Part shown: in pieces, positions 25,901-35,519 of the stretch | How the letters are laid out: the number at the start of each line of letters is the position of its first letter | How positions within the stretch are numbered: the first letter of the stretch is position 1 | From: Brevipalpus yothersi | Taxonomy: Eukaryota > Arthropoda > Arachnida > Trombidiformes > Tenuipalpidae | Direction of reading: 5' to 3' | DNA length: 64,000 bases | NCBI GenBank assembly: GCA_003956705.1 | Contig: QZCP01000412.1 | Coordinates: 101,384-165,383, forward strand | Translations under genes and position numbers: made by a program | Notes under the pieces: generated by a model | Told to the model about the DNA's origin: nothing | Seen by the model: only the letters and a program-made list of their open reading frames with translations | Database searches by the model: none

Positions 25901-28289
25901 ATTGGAAGAATGATGTTGGAAAATTGATAATATTAATATAAATATTAATAATGATGATGTTGACTAAGAGTCTTTGAATCGTGATCACGGTGAGGCAAAG
26001 GAAGTGGGATGATGTTTCAAAGCCCTTCAAACAACTCGTCCCTTTTGGGTGCCAACAGCAAGGGCTCAACACAGATGATGAATGATTGAAAAACGTTTGA
26101 CTTGGTAATTATCAATTCAATTCAGTCCACCAATTAAAGGTACACCACAATCAAAAACCAGAAAGAAGAGGAAATATGTTGAAATGTGAACACGCTTGAT
26201 TGAGCTCTGACTCAAAGCCTTTGAAGAAGTTTAGACTTTCTTGGCGGCTTTTTTGACAGCATTGAGAGTCATCTTGTGATTATTATATCGGCCAGGCTTC
26301 AAATTGCACACATTGATATTCGATAAAGATTATTTCATAAAGAATATTCGAATGAGGAATAATATTTCCAGTCTCATTCTAATGTGGAGCTAGGATGGCT
26401 GTCTCAGCTCCAACAGAGGATATCCATTTCATGCACTAACGATGTTGGTCCTTCACTTTTTTTCTTTGCACTTTCTGAAGGGTCAGCTTTCATTCTGACC
26501 AAAAAAGTCCGAATCAAATTCGACTTGGGGCATTCGCATGGATACTGGTGCTATAGTGTCAATTCGAAATGCCTAGAAAATTCCTATGTCAAGGATGTGT
26601 GGAAAGACTGATCCTCTCCAGCTCATGTTTGAGGCATTTCTTGCAGAAAAGAAAACACCAACAGATCAACGGAGGCTTCTTTCAGCAGGATATTTTAATT
26701 GGAAGGGAATTTACTAAAACAAGTTAAATCTTAATCGATGAATTCATGAAGTTCAACTGCTCAATTTCTGACCTATTTCATGAAATTCCGTCGTTACAAG
26801 CTATCAAATCGATATTCCACGAAAATTAAAACATGAAGTTAAATTAACGATCAAATGAGCACAACGGATAGAATATTTGAGAGATTAGAGAATCATAGAA
26901 TGTAGATGGGTAATTGGAAGCTGTATGTGTCCTATCAAGAGCTGAGGCAATTGTTGAAGCTCTCAGAAGATTTAATTCAAAATCTCGAGAAGCAAATGAG
27001 CACGATCAGAGAAAGAAAAAAGGAAAAGAAGGTGCACGCTAGAGGTGAATGCTGAATTGAGGTTGATTAATTAGGCGAGACACAATGAATCCTTAGAGCC
27101 ATCTCAAATAAAAATGACAGAGTGAAAATTGAATCGAAGATTATAGATAATCGTTGGTCTTCGTGATGTAGATTACAGTCTAAGACTTCCAATCACCATC
27201 TTAGATCAGTTGGAGAAAACTGTGTCCATTCGAGATCTACAAGAAGAATGATATGCCACACAGACGCGCCGCATTCCATACTCACGAGATGAAGTAAAAA
27301 ATTCGACGCATTTTGCCTCTGAGGAGACAAGGGCGAAAACTATAGTTCAGCTTGGACGATTTTTTCGGCTCCTCATGGGACATGGCTTCCTTCTACTTGT
27401 CGAAGGTGTCAATTGAATTTTTAACATAGTTAGCTTCAAATTCCTTAGTAGAACTCGAATATGTATTTCTGAACCTCACTATACCAATATCAAATGCCAA
27501 ATCGACATTATCGATGGTTGAGAAGAAGCTTTGCGTCCTATCAAGAGCTGAGACAGTCGTCTAAGCCCTAGGTGAGTTTCATTGATTGAACTTGAGGTTC
27601 TCTCAGCATTAAATTGGGAATATATAGAACCCAATTCATGAAATTGGAATTGTGAAAATTCTCCTAGATCCACATTAGGACGAAGATGACCATCTACATC
27701 GAATTTCAATTCTATATAATTCAATTCGAAGCCTGACAGGTACTATGGTCACGAGATGACTCTGAAAGCTACCAAAGGAAAAACTGCCAAAAAAGTGTCT
27801 AAACTTGAGGGTTCCTCAAGCGTGTTTATGATGCTAATGCTTACTACAGTAATATTATTTGGATTTTCCTACCTCATCGTTGATCAGTTCTCAATACTGA
27901 TAATAATCATTCCCGTCATTATTCAGTTCATCAACATCATCACTATTATGATCAACAACGTTCAAAATAAACAATTCATCTAAGAGCCCAGACGACTGTC
28001 TATGCTGAAGGCTCTGTAACTTCCAGCCCATAGAGTGGTGTGAGTCAACTTTTATCTTTCTAAGAGTTGGTCAAAAGGACTTCTAAGTATTCATTCTCTC
28101 TCTTTCTTTTTCCATCTGTTAGTGAATTCATCATTATCATCATTAATTTTGAGCAATTATTGTTCAGAGCTGAGACAATTGTTCACACAAAATTCCAAGC
28201 CACGCTAGTATCAGTCTTTCGAGCCTCCAGCAAAGTTTTTCCTTCTACTTCTCTCTTTGGGCTCCTCACATTCCTTCTAGATTGATCTT
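25901..28289. other. Intergenic region with dispersed GAGCTGAGACAATTGT motifs
   Basis: No convincing gene. Reading frames at 26384-26611 and 27756-27983 are short, have no homologue elsewhere in the window and no splice context, so I leave them out. Three copies of the GAGCTGAGACAATTGT motif lie here (26939-26963, 27545-27568, 28167-28190). The first two have similar left flanks (CCTATCAAGAGCTGAG). Confidence 0.5.
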
Positions 28290-29273
28290 ATGGATAACCG
28301 AGAAATTCTCAAGGAGGCGACCTCCAGGTTAGCCAAGAGAATTCATCCAGATGCAGATGATGCTGTGCTCGAATTTCATTGGAAAGAATTCGAGAATGAG
28401 TATACCAAGCTTTTTATCGAAAATTCAGCTTCCTCCGCCAATCCTATTACTCAAACTTTCTCACCGATCAATCCGGCCTCGAAGCGTGTTTTGAGAAGGT
28501 CCTCCAGAATTTCGGCGAAAAAACCGAAAGAGTCTAATGTATGTGAGCAGACTCTCCCCATGGACAAGCGATCAAGCAATGTAGTTTATCCAATGTTCGA
28601 TTACATTGAGCTCATTTACATCGCTTTTCATTTTATCTCTTTCAGCATAGGCCATCTGAAGGTGAAGTAAGCTCATGTGAGGTATTAAAAACAAATTTAC
28701 CAGCCATCAATACAACGAAAGGACCAAACTACAAAACCAAGGTGGAGAAGGACGGGGAGAAGAAGCCATGGAGGTAAGCTTGTGCTTCCATTTTTGTGAT
28801 ATCTTTGACATTTTATTCATGAATTTATTACAGCCACAACCTGGAACATCAAATCCACCACCTAGTAATGTGTGGCGTTATTTACTAGAGTTTGAAGGTA
28901 AGATTAGCCTCTTATTCGATTCAATTGAAAACTGAAAGAAGCTCTTATTTCGACAGAGTGTGACTACTCTTTAACTTTTATGGAACGCGTGACTAGAATT
29001 GCGGGTCTTTGGATGAAAAGAGATATGAAAGAATTGAGAAGGTTCTCGCCTCAAAGGCTGCTTAGAGCTCTCATGTTTAGAGAGTACTATCCCTTTCCTT
29101 AGGATAGGTATCAAACACTGATTAAACGGGAGCGCGTGGTACCTCAAAGCATAGACAAGAGAACACTCTTCGATATCGTTCTGATGGTTCATCCACATGC
29201 TAATGAATCAGAGCTGGAAGAAGTTTGGGAAAATTTCGAGGCAGGGTGTAAAGAACTCTTTTTCAAGGAATAA
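28290..29273 (+). pseudogene. Family B paralogue, inactivated
   Basis: A paralogue of the 23509 gene with the same exon order: 28290-28580 (MDNREILKEA, KRIHPDADDAVLEFHW), 28646-28681, then a degenerate exon near 28705-28772, one near 28834-28899, and a last exon to 29273. Two lesions are visible. The donor-side sequence CCATGGAG has lost one base relative to CCATGTGAG in the 23509 copy, shifting the frame. The last exon has an in-frame TAG (CCT-TAG-GAT) where the 23509 copy reads through. The last exon is otherwise intact, including MVHPHANESELEEVW and a TAA stop. The N-terminal exon carries an extra basic segment (KRVLRRSSRISAKKPK). Most likely a recent pseudogene, or only the 5' exons are used. 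Confidence 0.65.
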
Positions 29274-30045
29274 TGGTATAGTGATATGATACGATCTATT
29301 GATGCATTATTGTGTTTATTTATGTGGCCCTTTTCTCTATGAGCTATTCACATTCTCTGGGCTTTTGCATTTTTCAATCGATCCTAACTTCGAATCCTGT
29401 TAAATAAAATTGAATCAATATTCATATCTTTGTGATTCACAAAACGAAGATTCGTCAATTTCGATATGAGATGACATCAAGAATACTCTCTGTCTCACTG
29501 AATGAATCAACCTCGATTCAGCATTCACCTTTGGCGTTTCAAAGATTTTGGATTAAGATTGAGTATTCTGAGAGCTTTGACAATTGTCTCAGCTCAAAGT
29601 GAATCTTGTCATAAACTCTTGTCAATGATACCCAAAATTCTCAGTGGGTAATGGCAAACTGTATGCACCATGAAGAGCTGAGACAATCGTCTAAACTCTA
29701 ACATGTATTTTCAAAGCTCACCTCATCAATCTGAAATCGTCAATCTTTTCCAATAGGTGAGATGAGAGTGCACTTCTCAAAACAGCTGAATCAATAGAGT
29801 CGCCATTTTTCACAATGGAAATTTTGGAAATGTTATCTGATGGCCACGTCATTTGAGCTGGAGAAAGTTCAATCATCACTCCTTTCAGGTAACAGCTAAT
29901 GCCTGCCACTCTTGCCCATCTAGATCCAATTGAAATTGAATTTTTCAAAAGAAGGATAAGCTTGGTAAGCATTGAAATGGAAGAAATAAAAACGGAAAGG
30001 CAGACCATTTTTTTGGAGTGAAAATTCTTTATCAAGAGAAGCAAA
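29274..30045. other. Intergenic region without a supported gene
   Basis: The first 130 bases repeat the 3' flank of the 23509 gene (block 24240-24330). The rest holds two more GAGCTGAGACAATYGTCT-like motifs (29579-29595 and 29674-29699). A minus-strand reading frame of 131 codons at 29718-30113 has no recognisable domain. Confidence 0.45.
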
Positions 30046-30414
30046 AGGATTGGGTCTGAGTGATCTTGTGATAAACAGTATTGATGACGAATGTTTTGTA
30101 TTGAAACGATCACCAGATTCAGTCGACATTAGTTTGTTCAACTCATGTGCGAAAGAGCTGCAATCAGTGTGGATGATTACATGCTTATCCGAGGTGCACC
30201 AGGATCTAGTAAGATGTCAACTATCGCTGCGATGATCAAGCTTTTGTTGAAATTCAGTAAATCAGTGTTAATATCCAGCCACACTCATGCCGCTGTTGAT
30301 AAAATTCTGTGTAAATTGAGAGACTCAGGAACTGATTTGGAAGCGGTTGCAGAACTTATCCACTCATTAGATTGCATTTCGTCAAAAATAAGAATCAAGA
30401 CCTCACTAACCTAA
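30046..30414 (+). pseudogene. Fragment of a DNA2/UPF1-type superfamily 1 helicase
   Basis: Two frames read together as a DNA2-like helicase start. The first (30050-30168) gives GLSDLVINSIDDECFVLKRS. It is followed after a frame break by the second (30145-30414): DDYMLIRGAPGSSKMSTI, then SVLISSHTHAAVDKIL. The second pair corresponds to the Walker A motif (normally GxPGTGKT) and motif Ia (SYTHSAVDN) of DNA2-type helicases. The Walker A is damaged: GSSKM replaces GTGKT, so the loop Thr after Lys is lost. Nothing of the downstream helicase follows; the next DNA is an eva-1 fragment. This is a truncated, non-functional gene piece carried into the duplicated block. Confidence 0.6.
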
Positions 30415-30463
30415 AGTGGGCTTGTGTGACTCGTTTGGGTCTATTATCAGATCGATTCAAATA

Positions 30464-30787
30464 CAACACTAGCTTCGATGGCCAAACTATCACGGTGGTC
30501 ATCGAATGCAATGTTTTTCACCAAAGATAATCTAGTGCCACTTATATTATTAATTTTGCTACTCATAGCAAGCGATCTTGGTGTATTGATTGTGATCTGT
30601 TTCGATGGAGATGATACTCATGGCTCAATCGGTTCAGCTCGTAGTACATTGAAAAATAGTTTTATTTCACTAACATCCGCTATCAATGCCATACTATTTT
30701 GCTCAAGAAGCGTAGCTCCAATGGGCTGTAGTGGTGATCTCTCCAGTAAATCATCTACCGGCTCAAATAATGGTATACTGACTGAAA
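30464..30787 (+). pseudogene. eva-1 3' exon fragment (membrane-span region)
   Basis: Closely matches 21226-21545 of the eva-1 gene, including the membrane span and the start of the tail, with scattered substitutions. It stays open for about 100 codons, then diverges into unrelated sequence after 30787. It is one of several fragments of the same exon placed out of order in 30-42 kb. Confidence 0.85.
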
Positions 30788-31079
30788 GACACAAACACCG
30801 AAAACAATATATGGGCACCATCATTAGGAGTTAAAGTCAAAGTGGATGCAAGTTGTCAAGTCATAATTCATGATCAGATACCTCAGAAAATATTGATGCC
30901 TTTGGAATTGAAGACTGGTCGAGCCTCATTGTCATCAGAACACATGAGACAAGTCAGTTTATATTCGATGAAAGAACGTAGATCGAATGAATGTGATTGT
31001 TGACTTCTCCTATACCTGCAAAGTGAACCTCAAATGAGATCAATTCAAATCAAGAGACAGGTTGAAAAAGCTTTCATCA

Positions 31080-31275
31080 TAACTACTACTGCCACATCAA
31101 CGTCTGAACCAGGAAAAATATCTTCCATTCTAGTGAATGGTGGTTAACTGGTGCCTGAAAGATCAGACAACAAGTCTTCGGATGACAATGCTAATGATTT
31201 CAAAATTGTGGATACAATTGAAGCTGTTGGAAAAAATCAAATCCACGTTACAATTGAGCTCACCTTGGCCAGTTT
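31080..31275 (+). pseudogene. eva-1 3' exon fragment (stalk region)
   Basis: Matches about 20560-20750 of eva-1 (TCTTCCATTCTAGTGAATGG, then the ERSDxKSSDDNAND coding block) with a stop in the equivalent of NGGQMV. It runs into a block, TTGGCCAGTTTCGGTTGATA, that also follows the copy at 41850. Confidence 0.8.
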
Positions 31276-31401
31276 CGGTTGATATTCATCTTGTCAGCAT
31301 CGTAAAAAAGGATTTAAGTTTATACCAGAGCCACTACAGCTACTACTATAGCTAGTACTACTAGCCTAGTTCATACATTAGCTAAACTAAGTTCGTTGGA
31401 C

Positions 31402-31560
31402 GTGAGAACGGATTTACCGTTATTCGGGAACACCTTTCCCGCTCAACGTTAATTGGAAAAAAATGTCGCTCGTGCGCCACTGTTGAGAGTGTCTTAACGA
31501 AATGTTTCTTCTAGTATTTCATCATTTTTTTCATCACGTTTTTACAAGAAATTTTCTTCG
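31402..31560 (+). repeat. Dispersed repeat R1, copy 2
   Basis: Contains GTGAGAACGGATTTACCGTT, TTTCCCGCTCAACGTTA and the tail CATCACGTTTTTACAAGAAA. It lies about 0.5 kb upstream of the family A gene at 32047. Confidence 0.8.
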
Positions 31561-32046
31561 TTATTGTTATTTTTATGATAATATTCGATTTTTGCGTTTG
31601 TGGTGGTTAATTCTCACTGATTAGGTGTTTTGTCGTTGTGATCACCAATCGAACGGTAGGTACACGCACATTGATTGACTCTTAAAAATAATCTGATCAA
31701 TAAATAGCAACAAAAGCTTTGCTCTTGTGAACTATCCATGCAGTGGAGCAAGGCTTCATTTCAAATTTTTTTATCTCTACTCTCTTGAATACATTTGGAA
31801 ATTGGTTTCATAAAATCATCCCTATAGCAAAAGCTTTGCTCTTGTTTTTAGATGGTGGAATGATGTACTCAATATCTTTTCCTCCGTTTTCCTTCTAGAT
31901 AAATTACAAAAAACTCAGAGTTCATTATACATTCATCAACTCAAGGTGGTTTCTGTTGATTTGCACGATTCAGTGTCTCATCGTGCTTGTCGCAATCATC
32001 ATCGAAACTCAACTTGTAGGAAATTTGTCGGAGGAATATTCTTTCC

Positions 32047-33055
32047 ATGATGGCTCGCGAGTATTCTCATGGTGCTGATTTGTTTGTTTCTTCACAAGAT
32101 GAGCCCTCTTCTGACATCGATGAAGGAAAAATAAATTTTGGACCACATTGTGGATCTGAATACAATTCAAATGGTTTGCAGGTTTACGTAAGTTGAATTC
32201 TGTAGTGATAGCTTTCCATTGTTCTGATTCTAATCCAAATATAAATATGAAATCTTAATTTATCGTTCATATATCAATACTTCTGCAGCAAAAATCTCTT
32301 TTTCATTCATTTGAATAAACATTTCTTCTTTCTTCCCCATACAGGAATATTTGAACATCTCAGACAACCAACTCATTGATATATCTCCTCATGCCATTTT
32401 CAAGACATTTATCAGGAAAAAGAAGGCCACAAAACATTTCCTCACTGAATTATTTAAGCACACTATCGATGCAAGTATTAAATCGCTAGTATCACTACCG
32501 ATACAATCTAGTATACCCGATATCCAAGAATTTGGAGCTGACTTTTTATGTGATGCTGATTCAAAAGGAGAGAAAGGACAAATACTGATTCAACTCCGTG
32601 ATCTGAGCCAAACTGATGACTACTTGAAATTCTTTTTTTACCAATCACATTTGTTCAAGAATCTCACACATAATGTCGTCAGCTCACCACGTCTCCTGAC
32701 CGTTGTCTTACATCGTGGTTTTCCTTTTAAAAGCATGTGCAACAAGTGCTTCTTTGTCGAGATCAAAGCTGAGAAGGTTTATTGTGCTCATCATAATCAC
32801 TCACCTATTCAAGAAACAGAGCCCTGGTCGGATATTATTTTCGTGAATCTCAACTGCTATTGTGGCAGGTATTCTCACTGGGCATCATCCTTCACTTCAC
32901 AGACGCTCAGTGATGATATGAAACGTTTTCTACTACTCCTTAGCGAGCCAAAGATGTATTTTAAGAAATATCCATCCAGATGTGGGCATATACCTGAGAT
33001 GGCTGGTCTTATAGAGGCATTGAAAAAAAGCAAAGAAGAAAGAGAAAAAATCTGA
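32047..33055 (+). CDS. Family A-like Cys-containing protein, intact two-exon gene
   Basis: Two exons join in phase 0: 32047-32187 and 32345-33055, giving about 283 residues (MMAREYSHGADLF...). No known domain. It shares with the 24453 gene an N-terminal amphipathic segment (RKKKATKHFLTELFKHTI). It also shares a hydrophobic strand followed by paired Cys (LLTVVLHRGFPF, then MCNKCF and later NCYCGRY) and a C-terminal LLLLSEPKMYFKKYPSRCG block. These match the LIIIYTDGSPL-CSECSCH and LLLLVYPEEFEARYGSICP blocks of the longer paralogue. It ends earlier, with a basic KKSKEEREKI tail, so it lacks the helical C-terminal third. The four Cys and nearby His suggest a zinc-binding fold, which is inference. 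A decayed copy of its upstream DNA is seen near 33278. Confidence 0.68.
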
Positions 33056-33765
33056 ATCATTAATTCCCTATTCATGAGATATCAGTTGGCTGAAACTTCG
33101 TGCTTGTTTCAAGCTTCGAAATGCTACACGAACAATGTTGTTGAAACAGGGCGAGCCTTCAGAACCTCCAGTTTTCCGCCTCAATAACTTCTTTTTTGTA
33201 TCTCAATTCTAAATTCTAGTAAAAGATATTGAAGAATCAAATTAATCAGCCCAACTTATTCACCAAGTGGCTGTTTTCGGTTTGTGTTGATCCAGTGTCT
33301 CTTCGTGCTAGTCGTAATTAATTCGATTTTAATTCAGAATCACTCCGATTGGGATGTAAGAGGGAGTATGATTCATCAATATAAGATCGAACATGCCCCA
33401 ATTTTCAGTCTCAATACGAAGGTCCTGCCATCGTTCCATCAGGAGGATCTGGCTGAGCAGACGATCAAGTCAACTGTCAGGATCATCTGGATATCCCAAC
33501 CAGATAATCATGGTCACTAGAACTCTCTCCTCTGATCATATATCATCGAGTTATCACCAATATCTATGATAATATACTTGTTCATCAAACATCTCTTCAC
33601 CTGAGTGAGGTTCTCTTGCTATCGACTCATCACTAAGACAAAGGTAAAGTCTCACTCGGCAATGATTGAGTAGATGCCTCGATTGTTCAATGACTCAAAC
33701 TAGAACCAATGTGCACGATGATTCAGTCAAAATTTTAAGCTGTTCTTATCAAATACTTTTGGGCA
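33056..33765. other. Intergenic region with a partial copy of the 32 kb gene's 5' flank
   Basis: The block around 33278-33330 (GTGTTGATCCAGTGTCTCTT) resembles 31958-31990 upstream of the 32047 gene. No gene of its own is supported. Confidence 0.4.
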
Positions 33766-34440
33766 GTTAGAATGCTGCCCACCATATTCGTGATCCGATT
33801 ATTGGACCGAATTTGGGTTCAACATTAAATCCAATTCGGAACACTTTAGTGCTATCACAATACTTGATGCCCATCACATTGCATCATCATTCAAGTGGCA
33901 GCAATATTAATAATAATAAAAATAATAATACTGTTTGTTTAGATACAATTAATACACGGTATGGCTTCACAACAGCCTCAATACCGAATATAAGTGTCAC
34001 CAGTGGTATACACAGTGTGAAAAGTTCGTTCAACAGTGTCAGCACAACATCGACGACCACATCATGTATTGTTGATCCAGCGTATGGATGCTCAACTTTC
34101 ACAAATTTTACAGCCAGTATATATTGGACTGAATAATCATAGTTCAAGTCAACGATCAACACTTACATTCACAACGCCTTTGGATTTAATTGTATGAACA
34201 ATGACCATTAACAGCTGAATTGTTATTAGTTTTGAACAAAAGTCCTAAGAAGTGATCTAATCACTTAAAGAGAGAGATGGACCATCGATCTCATGTTCAT
34301 TTTTATTTCAAATTTGTTTATCAACCAACTAGCTTCGTTGTCATCTTATCATCAAAATCTCATATCATCATTCTCATCAGCCCATCAGCCATGTTTCTTT
34401 GATTGCTCATCTCTGAAACTCTACTTTTAAGGCAAAAAAT
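33766..34440 (+). pseudogene. eva-1 3' exon and 3' UTR fragment
   Basis: Matches about 21612-22290 of eva-1, covering the end of the tail, the stop region and the 3' UTR. The coding part contains indels (an extra NNNK run, an inserted TTCACAAATTTT-like stretch) that break the frame near 34100. The copy includes untranslated DNA beyond the stop. Confidence 0.85.
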
Positions 34441-34879
34441 TTTGTCTGTTTTTGGAGCCTCTCACAAGCCTCTCATAATCTCTTCATTCACGACAGTTTC
34501 CATATTGTCAATCTGTAACCATTAATATGAATTGGAATAAAGACTAGTTGACCAACAATTTTTTAAGAAGAATACAAAGGGAAGCTATCGACCAGTCACA
34601 TAGACCCTCGAGCTGTATCAATGCACATCTTAGCTACTCATATCCTATGATTGGATATTCAGTATGTAATATCTCCCAGTTGTTCTCTTTCAGTCATTTT
34701 CTACTTTCTGGTCATTAACCTCAGGTGTCCTCTTCACTTTTCATTTTTCCCTTTTTTTCATTCTTATCATGCTAATTGTTCTCAATGGCCTTCAGTCATC
34801 TATCGGACGACGACGTCTTGGTCACTTATTTTTTGGACACTGTCCAAATGATATTGGTAAATGATATCTTTCAAAATGT

Positions 34880-35039
34880 GTATGAATGTTCGACAGGCCG
34901 TACACAGCTGAATCGTTTTCAGATTCAATCAAAAGTCTCAAAAAAGTGATCTAATCCCATCGAGAGAGTGTGTGTGTGTGTGTCATCAATGTCATGTCCA
35001 TTTTTATCCCAATCTGGTTCATCAACCAACTAGCTCCGT
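34880..35039 (+). pseudogene. eva-1 terminal coding and 3' UTR fragment
   Basis: Matches about 22027-22200 of eva-1 (VYEC end block, then TGATCTAATC and the ATTTTTATC...CATCAACCAACTAGC stretch) with frameshifts. It passes straight into repeat R1 copy 3. Confidence 0.75.
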
Positions 35040-35182
35040 TGAACGTGAGAATGGATTTACCGTTATTTCGGGAACAGCTTTCCCGCTCAAAGTTAGTTGA
35101 AGAAGAATGTCGCCAATAAGCGCCACTGTTGAGACTGCGAAATGTTGCTTCTAGTATTGCATCATCCTTCATCAAGTTGTTG
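35040..35182 (+). repeat. Dispersed repeat R1, copy 3, split by the MULE
   Basis: Contains GTGAGAATGGATTTACCGTT, CAGCTTTCCCGCTCAAAGTT and GCGCCACTGTTGAGA. It ends at CATCAAGTTGTTG where the MULE begins. The repeat resumes after the element at 38477 with AAGTTGTTGTGAGAAAAATT. Confidence 0.85.
35174..35182. repeat. 9 bp target site duplication, left
   Basis: AAGTTGTTG directly abutting the left inverted repeat; identical to 38477-38485. Confidence 0.9.
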
Positions 35183-35412
35183 ACAGAAGCCACAAAACTG
35201 AGAAGCTCTCAACTTCTGGGCAGCCTCAGTTTGGTGAAGGAGGAGCTTGATAAACAGCTCAATTAGATGAGAAGAGTATGGGTTTCGCACTATGTAGCGT
35301 ATGCAATGTTACGATAAAATCCGATAAATAAGAGAAGTATGGTTTTCGCACTACGCAGCCAACGTACTGTTAGGATAAGATCCGATAAATAAGAAAGGTA
35401 TGGGTTTCGCAC
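35183..35412 (+). repeat. MULE left terminal inverted repeat
   Basis: 230 bp, near-identical in reverse complement to 38247-38476. Its inner half consists of three tandem-like units of about 60 bp, each holding TATGGGTTTCGCACTA (or close) and most holding an AAGATCCGATAAATAAG-like block. Such units are plausible transposase binding sites. Confidence 0.9.
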
Positions 35413-35519
35413 CTGGTAAACAAGTTGGAGCTTTTTGAAAAATTATTCAAACTCGATACACCTTATATATAGATAAGCATATAATGTTAATATGAATAGG
35501 AATATGAGTTTGGGTTGGC

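Noticed and set aside
27756..27983. 75-codon frame with a hydrophobic segment
   Set aside because: No paralogue, no splice context, AT-rich; a membrane span alone is weak evidence.
29718..30113. 131-codon minus-strand frame
   Set aside because: No recognisable motif; it overlaps the helicase fragment on the other strand.
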